Notes: a model not told the origin generated them from the letters alone. Counted from the stretch's first letter, positions 1-9,011 are shown. The stretch is DNA of 34,618 nucleotides from JAAXKN01 sp050258415 (GCA_050258415.1 JBLMYS010000318.1:1-34618); one strand, 5' to 3'. Numbers and translations are program-made.

Positions 1-300
1 TACTCTTCTGAAAAGAGCTTTTTAACATCCGTCCCGAACCGCTTTTCGTTGGTACAGAATTATCCGAATCCTTTTAACCCTGCAACCACCATCCGTTTTA
101 CAGTTCCATATTCCTCGCTGATAAAGATAAAAGTCTATAATGCACTGGGGCAGCTAACAGAAGTGTTCATCGATAAGAAACTTGAGGCTGGCGGATATGA
201 ATATACCTGGAACGGATCGGACTACTCCAGCGGTGTATATTTAATTCGTCTTGAGGCTGACAATTATATTGAAACAAAAAAAATGATTCTCCTGAAATAA
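1..300 (+). CDS. C-terminal end of a T9SS-secreted protein (partial)
   Basis: The frame is open from base 1 to the TAA at 298-300, so this is the 3' end of a gene whose start lies outside the window. The last ~80 residues are a typical T9SS type A sorting domain: an NYPNPFNP opening, a TTIRF strand, a KVYNALGQ segment, a GxYxYxWNG stretch, a SSGVYLIRL strand and a KKMILLK end. In Bacteroidota and Ignavibacteria this domain directs proteins through the outer membrane and is usually cleaved during secretion. The catalytic or binding part of the protein is not visible, so its activity cannot be stated. The in-frame TTG at 49 lies inside the domain and is not the start. Confidence 0.9.
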   Translation, partial: YSSEKSFLTSVPNRFSLVQNYPNPFNPATTIRFTVPYSSLIKIKVYNALGQLTEVFIDKKLEAGGYEYTWNGSDYSSGVYLIRLEADNYIETKKMILLK

Positions 301-319
301 AATATTCAGGCAGATCTAC

Positions 320-356
320 AGATCCCGGCATTTTCTGCCGGGATCTATATTTTTAA
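320..356 (+). terminator. Intrinsic terminator after the T9SS cargo gene
   Basis: A perfect 11-bp inverted repeat (320-330 with 336-346, AGATCCCGGCA arm) closes a 5-base loop and is followed by ATATTTTT. It starts 20 bases after the stop codon of the upstream gene, as expected for a rho-independent terminator. Confidence 0.85.
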
Positions 357-477
357 TTGCATAATCCGGCTCCCCTTCTACTTCATTTTGGCATATCTAT
401 TTGGATTTAAAACTTTTATAATATTACGGAAATGTTTTCAGGCATATTATCTTCCACTTTTTAGTCAGGGGGCTAAA

Positions 478-876
478 ATGGGAAAAACAAAAAATCTTTC
501 ACTTAGGCGGCATCTTGCAAGCCTGGTGTGGGCTGTCTATACTGCACTGGGGACAACATTTGCTTCGTTTTTCATTGATGGAGTAGTCCGCTCATTATAT
601 GTGGGTGACAATATAACATATTTACTCTGGGCCGTTATAATTGCCGTATGCTGCTTTTTAATCATAAGATATGATCCTAAGAGCATATGGTATGTTCCTC
701 TGGTCAGCATCTCAATATTTGTTCCCGCAGTCTACGCCGAAATACAATTCTGGGGCAGTCCAAATTCAATTTCTCTTCTGGCGGGAGTTATATTAATTGC
801 AATTACATCCTTAATGGCATACAGGATTGGGAAAAAAAGGGATGTACATCCTCCTATGCAGGTCAAAAGAGCATAA
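478..876 (+). CDS. Small integral membrane protein, unknown function
   Basis: I do not recognise a family. The 132-residue product has a basic N-terminus (MGKTKNLSLRRH) followed by about four hydrophobic segments (roughly residues 10-30, 42-60, 65-85 and 97-115) and a basic tail, so it should sit in the inner membrane. I chose the ATG at 478 because AGGGGG lies just upstream at suitable distance. The frame can be extended to a TTG at 388, but that adds residues with no ribosome site. It follows the terminator at 320-356, so it is probably its own transcription unit. It converges with the minus-strand gene that ends at 926. Confidence 0.6.
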   Translation: MGKTKNLSLRRHLASLVWAVYTALGTTFASFFIDGVVRSLYVGDNITYLLWAVIIAVCCFLIIRYDPKSIWYVPLVSISIFVPAVYAEIQFWGSPNSISLLAGVILIAITSLMAYRIGKKRDVHPPMQVKRA

Positions 877-925
877 TTTTTTTTCCTCTCTTGCTGAATA
901 AATGGTTTCATTAATGCAGCCTGGT

Positions 926-1618
926 TCAGAGATTAGAATTTATCCCTTCTCTTTTTTCGTTTTCAGTCCGCAGGAGGTTAACCGCAAATACCAGCACCCA
1001 TATTACATAGCCGTAAATATTAACGCGCTCTGTAATTCCCATCCAGGGTGTGGGCATACCGGTCCCGATCTTCGGTCCCTGCATTCCTGTAAGCGCGCCA
1101 AAGACAAACAGCAACGCCATTGTTATTATGGAGTACCATTTGAAACTTTTTCCAAGTGCAGAAGCTCCCGTTCCTATTGATCCCAGTATGAAAAGGACCA
1201 GAACGCTGGTTAGTATAATGTGCATTGTATCGGAATAAGTTTTAGGCGCATCACGGAGGTTCATCGGGAAAAACAGAGCTGTTACACCACCTGTTACCGC
1301 ACAGAATGCAAGAAGGATTGCAGCTACTTTCAGAACACGCCTCTGCCCGCCTGACTCATAAACGCCAACGGCAAAAGCAAGCAAAAGCAGATCAGACAAG
1401 TTAAAAAGAGGAAGCACAACAGGCCTTGCCGGAGAGGCGATTGCAAGAATCTCGCTGATATTTTGTGAAGTATAATCGTAACCATCATAGATCAGTGTAC
1501 CAAGAATATCGGCAAAGATGTAAAGCAAAGGATAAAGTATGCCGCAGGTGAGAAGAGCCTTCAATACAGTTACCGAGGGAATTTCTTTTTTGCCATGGAT
1601 GATTGTTGCAGTTTGCAT
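926..1618 (-). CDS. DUF998-like integral membrane protein
   Basis: The 230-residue product has about six hydrophobic segments, consistent with an inner-membrane protein. Between the first two segments it has the sequence DGYDYTSQNISE, which resembles the conserved loop (YDP/DYTSxxISEL-like) of DUF998 proteins, a widespread membrane family without a settled function. Further family-like traits are HIILTSVLVL in a middle helix and a short charged C-terminus. The ATG at 1616-1618 is preceded by AGAGGTT, a reasonable ribosome site. It has no obvious operon partner: the next minus-strand gene upstream starts at 3489. The family call rests on motif memory, not a search. Confidence 0.65.
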   Translation of the reverse strand: MQTATIIHGKKEIPSVTVLKALLTCGILYPLLYIFADILGTLIYDGYDYTSQNISEILAIASPARPVVLPLFNLSDLLLLAFAVGVYESGGQRRVLKVAAILLAFCAVTGGVTALFFPMNLRDAPKTYSDTMHIILTSVLVLFILGSIGTGASALGKSFKWYSIITMALLFVFGALTGMQGPKIGTGMPTPWMGITERVNIYGYVIWVLVFAVNLLRTENEKREGINSNL

Positions 1619-1787
1619 TTTAACCTCTATTTAGAATTTTGGGGATACCTGAGATTACGGCTCTGTAATAAATTATCCCCCTTTCGGATAATAGTCAAGG
1701 GCCCCACTTTCCCGCACAAATAGGACTTTAGCCGGAAATTCCATATTTTCGTACAGAAATGTTTCCCAACTTCCGGCGATAAAACTC

Positions 1788-2573
1788 ATGAGTGAATATA
1801 AAATCCGTGAATTTCCGGCTACAAGAATTGCAACCATTGACGTTGGTGCAATCGGTAAGGAGAAACATCACATGTGTGCTTTGCTGGAATGTGATGTTAC
1901 GGAGAGCCGGCAAAAAATTAAATCCATAAAACTTCAGGGCAATAAAATTTCTTTTACCTCCTGGCTGCTCAAGGCCATAAGCCTGACGCTCAAAGAGCAC
2001 TCTGAGGCAGCGGCATTTTTATACGGAAGAAATAAGAAAATAATTTTTGATGATATAAACGTATCGCTTCTGGTTGAGAAGGCCGTGCAGGGCACAAAGG
2101 TTCCGATACCCCTTGTAATTGGACAGGCAGACAGAAAGAGTATTCCCGAAATAACAAAAGAAATTGAATCTGCAAAAGAAGAAGTGTTACCGGATAGTTC
2201 AATTGTAATTAACAAAAAGACAAGTCTGATGGAAAGGCTTTATTATTATCTGCCGGGATACCTCAGGAGAGACATATGGCGCTTAATGCTCAGGCATCCA
2301 AAGTCTGTTTATAAAAAAATGGGGAATGTATCTTTTACTTCAATTGGGATGTTTGGTCAGGTAAAAGGCTGGTTTATTCATACCTCCATTCATCCTGTTT
2401 CTTTCGGAATAGGCTCCGTAATAAAAAAGCCCGTAGTGATTAACGATGAAGTAAAGATCCGCGAAATTCTAAACATAACCGTGTTACTTGATCATGATGT
2501 TATTGACGGAGGTCCAATGGTCAGGTTCATCGGCGATTTAGTCAAAGCCATTGAATGCGGCCGGGGATTATAA
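1788..2573 (+). CDS. Stand-alone 2-oxoacid dehydrogenase E2-type acyltransferase domain
   Basis: This 261-residue protein matches the catalytic domain of dihydrolipoamide acyltransferases (E2). The C-terminal signature HDVIDGGP (His236, Asp240, Gly241) is the HxxxDG active site used to move an acyl group from lipoamide to CoA, and SFGIGSV precedes it as in E2 proteins. There is no lipoyl domain and no E1/E3-binding domain: the protein starts directly in the catalytic fold, which it shares with chloramphenicol acetyltransferase. Such solo domains occur in many Bacteroidota genomes and their substrates are unknown. No E1 or E3 gene is nearby. The ATG at 1788 has no clear ribosome site, which is common in this phylum. 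The Nudix gene follows after 73 bases. Confidence 0.8.
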   Translation: MSEYKIREFPATRIATIDVGAIGKEKHHMCALLECDVTESRQKIKSIKLQGNKISFTSWLLKAISLTLKEHSEAAAFLYGRNKKIIFDDINVSLLVEKAVQGTKVPIPLVIGQADRKSIPEITKEIESAKEEVLPDSSIVINKKTSLMERLYYYLPGYLRRDIWRLMLRHPKSVYKKMGNVSFTSIGMFGQVKGWFIHTSIHPVSFGIGSVIKKPVVINDEVKIREILNITVLLDHDVIDGGPMVRFIGDLVKAIECGRGL

Positions 2574-2646
2574 ACTTATCCTTCTTTTTCTTATATTTAC
2601 GCTCCACATTTTACTTATCTAAAAGCAAATTCGGGAAAGGAACAAA

Positions 2647-3075
2647 TTGGAAAGATCTTTATATCCGGCGGCAATTCATCTGTTCTTCAGAAAAGACGAC
2701 AATATACTTTTGCTCAGGCGTTTTAATACAGGTTACGAGGACGGAAATTACAGCGTTGTAGCGGGTCACGTTGAATTTGGTGAGACCGTTACGCAGGCAG
2801 GCATAAGAGAAGCTAGAGAGGAAGTTGGGGTTATTATAGATCCTCTGGATCTAAAAGTTCACGGCATCATGCACAGGAAGTCGGGCGACGAGAGAATCGA
2901 CTTTTTTGCTTTTGTTGACAGGTGGTCTGGCAATATAAAAAACATGGAGGAACACAAATGCGACGGGCTTTTGTGGTCATCTATAGATTCTTTGCCGCCA
3001 AATACAATTCCATACATTAAGCGTGCGCTTGAGCTTTCAGAAAAGCCCATATGGTATGAAGAATTCGGGTGGTAA
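2647..3075 (+). CDS. Nudix hydrolase
   Basis: A 142-residue single-domain Nudix protein, which hydrolyses a nucleoside diphosphate linked to another group. The Nudix box is complete: Gly40, GETVTQAGI, then REAREEVGV (residues 54-62), giving the Mg2+-binding RExxEE glutamates Glu55, Glu58 and Glu59. The N-terminal segment AIHLFFRKDDNILLLRR is the usual first strand pair of the fold. The start is a TTG at 2647, chosen because GGGAAAGG lies just upstream and no ATG precedes the first conserved strand. The substrate cannot be told from sequence; closest in style are the small MutT/ADP-ribose-type members acting on free nucleotides. Confidence 0.88.
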   Translation: MERSLYPAAIHLFFRKDDNILLLRRFNTGYEDGNYSVVAGHVEFGETVTQAGIREAREEVGVIIDPLDLKVHGIMHRKSGDERIDFFAFVDRWSGNIKNMEEHKCDGLLWSSIDSLPPNTIPYIKRALELSEKPIWYEEFGW

Positions 3076-3114
3076 CAACTGACAATACATAAATAATTTT
3101 CCGGATTATGTTTA

Positions 3115-3489
3115 TCAGATTTTTGAAATAGATTTGAGGTAGTTCTGAGGATCACTTCCCCTGTCCGCCTTCTCAATAGAATTAAGCATTTTCCTCAGCA
3201 AAAGGACTATTCTACCGGAGGTTTCAGTTATTTGTGTTTCAGGTGAAGACTCCCGTTTAATTTGAGAATCGCATACCACTCTTATCCCTTTATAGACCTC
3301 CTCTTCGGACTGTGATAATTCCATAGTGCTCTCCCGGGTATCATACTGCTCGGTCCTGTAATGTTTAACAGCTGCCTCCAGAGCGTTGATTACCGTATAG
3401 TCCACCATCCATGGATTGCGGTTAAATACAGATATAATTGCGCCCTCAATTTCCTTTTGCATTCCGGTGTTTTCTTCCCGGTCAGACAT
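3115..3489 (-). CDS. Small soluble protein, unknown function
   Basis: I do not recognise this 124-residue protein. It is hydrophilic and charged, has no signal peptide or membrane segment, and is probably mostly helical: a first part (residues 10-45, with NPWMVDYTVINALEAAVKHY) and a C-terminal helix (about residues 90-115, IVLLLRKMLNSIEKA). It is likely a real gene because its ATG (3487-3489) is preceded by a near-perfect ribosome site, AGGAGGG, at standard spacing. It stands alone on the minus strand between two plus-strand genes. It could be a small regulator or an accessory protein, but nothing in the sequence decides. Confidence 0.6.
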   Translation of the reverse strand: MSDREENTGMQKEIEGAIISVFNRNPWMVDYTVINALEAAVKHYRTEQYDTRESTMELSQSEEEVYKGIRVVCDSQIKRESSPETQITETSGRIVLLLRKMLNSIEKADRGSDPQNYLKSISKI

Positions 3490-3634
3490 TGTTCCCTCCT
3501 GTGGTTTTCTCTATAAATTGAAAATTCCTGTAATGAATTACAAGCCGATAAGCACCTAAACTTAGAGTGGCGCATTTACCTGAATTTATCTATTTTCAAT
3601 TTAATGAATTTTGCAGATTTCCGTGGAATATAGC

Positions 3635-4462
3635 ATGAATAGCAGTTTTAAGGACAAAATAATTATTATTACCGGAGGCAGTTCGGGCATAGGCGCTGCC
3701 GCGGCAAAAGAGTTGAGAGAAAAAGGCGCAAATGTTGTTATAACGGGGCGCTCAGAGAAGACAAAAGCTGTAGCCGAAGAAACCGGAAGCGACCACTTTC
3801 TGGTTGATTATACTCGCTTATCCGATGTGCGCAAATTCGCTTTGGAATTGCTGGAAAAATACCCCAGGATAGACGTTCTGGTAAATAATGCGGGCGGAAT
3901 CTTCCCCGACAGGCGTATTACGCCGGACGGGCATGAAATGATTTTCCAGGTAAATTACCTGGCGGCGTTTCTCCTTACAAATCTCCTGCGCAGCCGTCTT
4001 GAAGAATCCCATGCCGTTGTAATTAATTCCTCAAGTGCCGGTCACATGTTCGGTCGTCTGGATTTTGAGGATCTTGACATGGAGAAAAAATTTAATCCCA
4101 TGCGGGCATACAGTAATTCCAAGATGATGAATATACTCCACGCCATGGAAATCAGCAGGCGCTTTAATGGCGTAAGTGCCGCGTCGTTCCACCCCGGAGG
4201 CGTTGCAACAGGTTTTGCGCGTTCATACACGGGGATCATGAAATTTATTTACGAATCCCCCTTCAGGCACCTTTATCTTATTTCCCCTTTGAAGGGAGCA
4301 GAAACGCTTCTGTGGCTCATTGAGGGCACACCCGGGCGCGACTGGACTCCGGGCGAATATTACTTCAAAAAGAAACCCGGGAGAAAAAATTCACAGGTAA
4401 ATCCCACAACTGCTGAAAAGCTGTGGGAAATTTCGGAAAGGCTGACAGAGAAATATCTTTAG
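3635..4462 (+). CDS. Short-chain dehydrogenase/reductase (retinol dehydrogenase-like)
   Basis: A 275-residue classical SDR that binds NAD(P)H in a Rossmann fold. Visible motifs are the cofactor loop TGGSSGIG (residues 13-20), NNAG (84-87), the catalytic serine in NSSSAG (about 133) and the YxxxK pair in YSNSK (Tyr159, Lys163). The arrangement around HPGGVATGF and the long C-terminal part resemble the retinol dehydrogenase/WW-domain oxidoreductase branch, though the bacterial substrate is unknown. TGR after the second strand may favour NADPH. I chose the ATG at 3635 rather than the in-frame TTG at 3611 because the dehydrogenase fold begins soon after it and GTGGA precedes it. No operon partner is visible. 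Confidence 0.87.
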   Translation: MNSSFKDKIIIITGGSSGIGAAAAKELREKGANVVITGRSEKTKAVAEETGSDHFLVDYTRLSDVRKFALELLEKYPRIDVLVNNAGGIFPDRRITPDGHEMIFQVNYLAAFLLTNLLRSRLEESHAVVINSSSAGHMFGRLDFEDLDMEKKFNPMRAYSNSKMMNILHAMEISRRFNGVSAASFHPGGVATGFARSYTGIMKFIYESPFRHLYLISPLKGAETLLWLIEGTPGRDWTPGEYYFKKKPGRKNSQVNPTTAEKLWEISERLTEKYL

Positions 4463-4544
4463 CGTTTTTATGCTAAGTTAGGTATTCCCTTAAAAATAAA
4501 GCCTGCCCCGTTTTGATAATAACTATAAAAAATATAGGTCCAGC

Positions 4545-7500
4545 ATGAGCATTTCTAAAATTTCAGTTATTGCCTTAATTACATTTCTTTTTTCAGCACC
4601 GGTCTTTTCCCAGGTAATGAGCTGGGAGAAGCATATGGGAAACGAAGACACTTTAACGACAAAAAGCATCGCAGTATCAGCCGAAGGTGATGTTTATGCT
4701 GCCGGTAATTTCCGGGTGTATACATATATGTGGGACAGGCTGATTACGGTTGACGGATCCAACGACGGATTTATTGTCAGGTTTGACAAGGATGGGAACC
4801 TCATCTGGCTCAAGCAGATAACAGGACCGGGCGCGGCATACTGTACTTCCATTTCTGTTGACCAGTCAGGGAACTGTTTCGTCGCGGGAAACCTCTGGGG
4901 GCAGATAACTATTGGCAATGTGAACCTGCAGACCGATTATGTCAAATATGACGTTTTTATTGCAAAGTTTGATAAGAACGGGAACTTCCTTTGGGTAAAA
5001 AAAGCAGGCGGCAGTGAAACCGGCATTCCGAGGATTACTGCAGACAATAACGGCGGCTGCTATGTATCCGGAACATCAGGATACACCGATACAGAGTCTT
5101 TTGGCGGCACTTCAGTCAGCGGTCCCTATCTGGCACGGTACAATGCCGATGGCAGCTTTGCATGGGTAAAAAAGATCCCGGCAGGCGCAGTTTCTTCAGA
5201 CTCTACCGGAACAGTTTACATATCAGGAAGCTTTAACGGGGCCGCATATTTTGGAGGCACTTCGGCAGTAACAAGCAGCGGAGGAAGTGATATATTCACA
5301 GCAAGGTACGACAGGAACGGCACAATGATGTGGGTAAAGAAGGCAGGCGGAACACAAGCCGATGCAGGCACCTCGGTTTCAGTTACTCCGGATGGAAACT
5401 GTTATATTACGGGCACCTTCATCCAGTCAGCTGACTTCTCCGGCACACAGGTTACAGGAAACGGAAGCACAGACATTTTTATTGCAAAGTATGATAAAGA
5501 CGGCAATCTGCTATGGGTAAAAGCTGCCGGAGGAAGCGGCACAGACGCCGCGAATGCAGTTTCCGCAGATCAGAACGGTAATTGCTTTGTGGCGGGTAAT
5601 TTCAGCCTGACGGCGGCTTTTGGAGATGTTCAACTAATGAGTAAGGGAAATACCGATATTTTCATCAGCAAGTTTGATAAAAACGGTAACCTGCTCTGGA
5701 CAAAACAAAATGGTGGGGTATTTCGTGATGAGGCCTCGACGATTGCAGCAGATGGAAACGGCAACTGCATCTCAGTATATAAAGTTGCCCAGGGCAGTGA
5801 ATCGTGGGATAATTTCGCCTATATAGGAAAACTTTCAGATGCCAGACTTTCACTCCTTTCACCTTCAGGCTCAGAACAGTGGAGATCGGGAACCAAGCAA
5901 AACGTCTCATGGACAACAAACCTTGATAAAGTTATGATCCAACTTACACTGAATGGAGGGGTTACCTGGGTTGATTTAACCCCGACACCCGTTGATGGCA
6001 GCCTTGGAAGCTACAGCCTTTCTGTACCAAACAAGCCTTCCACTAACTGCAAGGTAAGAGTTTACAGCCCTGATGCTCCAGGCTTAGCAGCCGATACGAG
6101 CGGAGTCTTTACAATAACGAATTCAATCGTCCCGGCAATTGTAATAACGTCCCCAAACGGATCAGAAAAATGGCAGATTGGGACAGAGCATAATATAACG
6201 TGGACCGCGGTATCCACCGGGAATAAACTGTCAATTGAATATACAAAAGACGGCGGACTCTCATGGAAGCTCCTTTCTGACAGCGTATCGGCATCTGCAG
6301 CTTCATACAAATGGACAGCCCCGGGAGATACAAGCACACAGTGCAGAATAAGAATCCGTGACAATTCAAATAGCGCTGTTTATGATATATCCGATAATTT
6401 GTTCAAGGTTTTGCCGACACCAAAAATATTGTTCCCCGGCAAAGCCTCAGACACTCTGGTAATAGCAGATTCCAAGGAAATTAAATGGTCGGCTCCCTTG
6501 GTAAAAAATATAGATCTGTTTTACTCGCCCGACAATGGAAAGAACTGGAATAAGATAAACCATTATTACAATGAATTGGTTGAGGCAGCAAAAGGAACAT
6601 ACAGCTGGTTTGTTCCTGTAATTTCAACTTCCGATTCGTGCAGGCTGAAGATCATTGACACTGAAGATGCCACAGTTTTTGGTGAGACGGATAAATATTT
6701 TACAATCTATAATCCTATAACTATAACATATCCCAAAGCAGGCGATACACTTCAGGCGGGAAACTTCTATGATATTACATGGACAGCAAAAGGAGTAAAG
6801 AACATTAAAATAGAATACAGCGTACCAAGCCCAGAAGCTTGTTATTTACCAGATGCACCTCAATACTGCGATACAGCGCTTATAAAAGAAGATGTAAGGT
6901 CCCTTCCGTATGATGCCTCAATAGGAATTTATACATGGATCGTGCCTGATAATGCAAACCCCAGAGTAAGGCTAAAGATCCTTGACGCGCAGAACCCGCT
7001 TATCTACAATGTAACGGGAAAGTTCGTCATTTCACCAATGCCATCTCCCGACAGCCTGCTTGCACTTTTTACAAGCAATGCCGTAAAACTCTCATGGAAG
7101 GATAAAACAGATTACGAAGAAGGCTTTAAGATTGAAAGAAAGCAGGGTTCGGGAAGTTATACCGAAATCGCAAAAGTCGAGATGAATGTAACAAGCTACA
7201 CCGATAACACAATAGACCCCAAAAGTTTAGAGACTTATTCATACAGGATCAAGGCTTATAACAGCTATGCATCATCGCCATATACAGAGATAAGCTTAAA
7301 TCCCACATCTGTGGAATATAAAGGGGAGATACCGCAGGCTTATGCTCTGGGGCAAAATTTCCCAAATCCCTTTAATCCTTCCACAATTATCAGCTTTTCA
7401 CTTCCAAAGGAAAGCAAGGTAAAGCTTACTATTTATAACGAGTTGGGAGAGGCCGTAAGTGAAGTGCTAAACAGCACAAGAGTAGCAGGAAACCATGAGG

Positions 7501-7616
7501 TGAGTTTCAATGCCGCACGTCTGGCCTCAGGATTATATTTCTATTGCCTGGAAGCCAGTTCCATTGACGGCAAAGACAATTTCAGGCAGATAAAGAAAAT
7601 GCTATTGGTGAAATAA
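4545..7616 (+). CDS. T9SS-secreted SBBP beta-propeller protein with Ig-like and FN3 domains
   Basis: A 1023-residue extracellular protein. Order: signal peptide (1-22, ending PVFSQ); an SBBP-type beta-propeller region (about 25-430) with six clear repeats of the form DIFIAKYDKDGNLLWVKxAGG; four Ser/Thr-rich Kre9/Knh1-like Ig-type domains (starting near 434, 533, 627 and 726, each opening like SPNGSEKWQIGTEHNITW); one fibronectin type III domain (about 834-925); and the T9SS sorting domain (about 931-1023, QNFPNPFNPSTI to KKMLLVK). No catalytic site is visible. Such proteins are usually cell-surface or released binding/structural proteins; the ligand is unknown. The gene is monocistronic with a strong terminator 22 bases after its stop. 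Near-identical repeats could confound short-read assembly. Confidence 0.93.
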   Translation: MSISKISVIALITFLFSAPVFSQVMSWEKHMGNEDTLTTKSIAVSAEGDVYAAGNFRVYTYMWDRLITVDGSNDGFIVRFDKDGNLIWLKQITGPGAAYCTSISVDQSGNCFVAGNLWGQITIGNVNLQTDYVKYDVFIAKFDKNGNFLWVKKAGGSETGIPRITADNNGGCYVSGTSGYTDTESFGGTSVSGPYLARYNADGSFAWVKKIPAGAVSSDSTGTVYISGSFNGAAYFGGTSAVTSSGGSDIFTARYDRNGTMMWVKKAGGTQADAGTSVSVTPDGNCYITGTFIQSADFSGTQVTGNGSTDIFIAKYDKDGNLLWVKAAGGSGTDAANAVSADQNGNCFVAGNFSLTAAFGDVQLMSKGNTDIFISKFDKNGNLLWTKQNGGVFRDEASTIAADGNGNCISVYKVAQGSESWDNFAYIGKLSDARLSLLSPSGSEQWRSGTKQNVSWTTNLDKVMIQLTLNGGVTWVDLTPTPVDGSLGSYSLSVPNKPSTNCKVRVYSPDAPGLAADTSGVFTITNSIVPAIVITSPNGSEKWQIGTEHNITWTAVSTGNKLSIEYTKDGGLSWKLLSDSVSASAASYKWTAPGDTSTQCRIRIRDNSNSAVYDISDNLFKVLPTPKILFPGKASDTLVIADSKEIKWSAPLVKNIDLFYSPDNGKNWNKINHYYNELVEAAKGTYSWFVPVISTSDSCRLKIIDTEDATVFGETDKYFTIYNPITITYPKAGDTLQAGNFYDITWTAKGVKNIKIEYSVPSPEACYLPDAPQYCDTALIKEDVRSLPYDASIGIYTWIVPDNANPRVRLKILDAQNPLIYNVTGKFVISPMPSPDSLLALFTSNAVKLSWKDKTDYEEGFKIERKQGSGSYTEIAKVEMNVTSYTDNTIDPKSLETYSYRIKAYNSYASSPYTEISLNPTSVEYKGEIPQAYALGQNFPNPFNPSTIISFSLPKESKVKLTIYNELGEAVSEVLNSTRVAGNHEVSFNAARLASGLYFYCLEASSIDGKDNFRQIKKMLLVK

Positions 7617-7637
7617 ATTTTTTAAGCTCCAATTATT

Positions 7638-7668
7638 AAAGGGTAAGCCGCAAAGCTTACCCTTTTTT
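7638..7668 (+). terminator. Intrinsic terminator after the beta-propeller gene
   Basis: An 8-bp stem GGGTAAGC/GCTTACCC (7641-7648 with 7655-7662), extendable by A-T pairs on both sides, closes a 6-base loop and runs straight into six Ts. It lies 22 bases after the stop codon at 7616. Confidence 0.9.
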
Positions 7669-7812
7669 ATTATCTTCCCTTTCCCTTAGAATTGCCGCAC
7701 AGTCAAAAAATAAAACCCGCATAGTTTTCTGAAAATTTATCTTTATCTTATATCAAAAGTGCAGGCAATGAAAGATGCGGCCTGTATGGTTATTGTGAAA
7801 GAAGGGATAAGT

Positions 7813-8889
7813 ATGAGAGCCGGGATATTTTTAATAATTTCTATTATACTGATGTTCGCAGGATGCTCAAAAACAAACTCAAATGAGAGAAAAAACTCAG
7901 GAATTCCGAAGACAGGAGAAGGTATGGAAAAAGCAACATTTGCCGGAGGATGCTTCTGGTGTATTGCCGCGCCGTTTAATCATCTGGATGGAGTAAAGAA
8001 TGTAATCTCAGGCTACGCGGGCGGGCACGTAAAAAATCCGTCATATGAAGAAGTAGGAACCGGCACAACAGGGCACGTGGAGGCCGTTCAGGTAATTTAT
8101 GATCCTGAGGTCATCAGCTACGCTGAACTTCTGGATATATACTGGAAACAGTTTGACCCCACGGATACTGGGGGATCATTTGCCGACAGGGGCAGCCAGT
8201 ATACGTCGGCCATTTTCTACGAAAACGATGAGCAGAAAGCGATAGCCGAAAAGTCGAAAGAGAAGCTGGATAGATCTGGCATATTTAAGAGGCCAATTGA
8301 AACAAAAATTCTCAGGTTCACTTCTTTCTATCCTGCAGAGGAGTATCATCAACAGTACAATGGGAAGAACCCCCTCAGGTATGAAATGTACAAAGAAGCC
8401 TCAGGCAGGGAAAGTTTCATCAAAGGGTTGTGGGGCGATGAAGGGACCGACCGGTATAAGAAACCTTCTGAGGCTGATATTAAGAAGGAGCTTACACCCC
8501 AGCAGTATGAAGTAACTCAGCATGAGGGAACAGAAAGAGCCTTTGATAATAAGTACTGGGATAATAAGCAGGAAGGGATCTACGTGGATATAGTTTCAGG
8601 AGAACCTCTCTTCAGTTCAACGGATAAGTTCGAATCGGGCACAGGATGGCCGAGCTTTACAAAGCCTATTGATCCCAGATATCTGGTAAAAAAGGAAGAC
8701 AGTTCACATTTCATGCACAGAGTTGAAGTCCGCAGTAAATTCGGCAATTCACATTTGGGCCACCTGTTTGATGACGGGCCCAAGCCCACTCATTTACGTT
8801 ATTGCATGAATTCCGCTTCTCTTAGATTTATTCCCAAAGCTGACATGGAAAAAGAGGGATACGGAGAGTTTTTGTGGATCTTTAAGTAA
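7813..8889 (+). CDS. msrAB: Lipoprotein MsrA-MsrB methionine sulfoxide reductase fusion
   Basis: A 358-residue bifunctional enzyme that reduces both stereoisomers of methionine sulfoxide in oxidised proteins. Residues 1-18 form a lipoprotein signal with lipobox MFAGC (Cys18), so it should be membrane-anchored outside the cytoplasm. The MsrA domain (about 38-200) has GGCFWC (Cys47, Cys50) and the SGYAGG and GHVEAVQV motifs. The MsrB domain (about 220-358) has SGTGWPSF, HLGHLF and RYCMNSASL with catalytic Cys331. MsrB lacks the four zinc cysteines (its loop reads FGNS where CGNC is usual) and has Thr where the resolving Cys is often found, so it is a zinc-free, apparently one-Cys type. I preferred the ATG at 7813 (GAAGGGAT upstream) over the upstream GTG at 7759, because it puts the signal peptide at the N-terminus. 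Confidence 0.93.
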   Translation: MRAGIFLIISIILMFAGCSKTNSNERKNSGIPKTGEGMEKATFAGGCFWCIAAPFNHLDGVKNVISGYAGGHVKNPSYEEVGTGTTGHVEAVQVIYDPEVISYAELLDIYWKQFDPTDTGGSFADRGSQYTSAIFYENDEQKAIAEKSKEKLDRSGIFKRPIETKILRFTSFYPAEEYHQQYNGKNPLRYEMYKEASGRESFIKGLWGDEGTDRYKKPSEADIKKELTPQQYEVTQHEGTERAFDNKYWDNKQEGIYVDIVSGEPLFSSTDKFESGTGWPSFTKPIDPRYLVKKEDSSHFMHRVEVRSKFGNSHLGHLFDDGPKPTHLRYCMNSASLRFIPKADMEKEGYGEFLWIFK

Positions 8890-9011
8890 TGCCTGATTAT
8901 AAATAAATCTATCGCATAAATGGGAATTATCCTTTTTGAGATTGCCATTTAAAATGCAGTAGTTTATATTGCATCACTTACTATAATCTGGAACAAATCA
9001 GCGGGTATAAA

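Noticed and set aside
388..477. N-terminal extension of the small membrane protein from a TTG
   Set aside because: The ATG at 478 has AGGGGG just upstream; the extension has no ribosome site and no domain.
4700..5720. Repetitive DNA within the beta-propeller gene
   Set aside because: The similarity comes from SBBP protein repeats in frame, not from an independent DNA repeat element.
7759..7812. N-terminal extension of MsrAB from a GTG
   Set aside because: It would bury the lipoprotein signal and the extra residues carry no feature.
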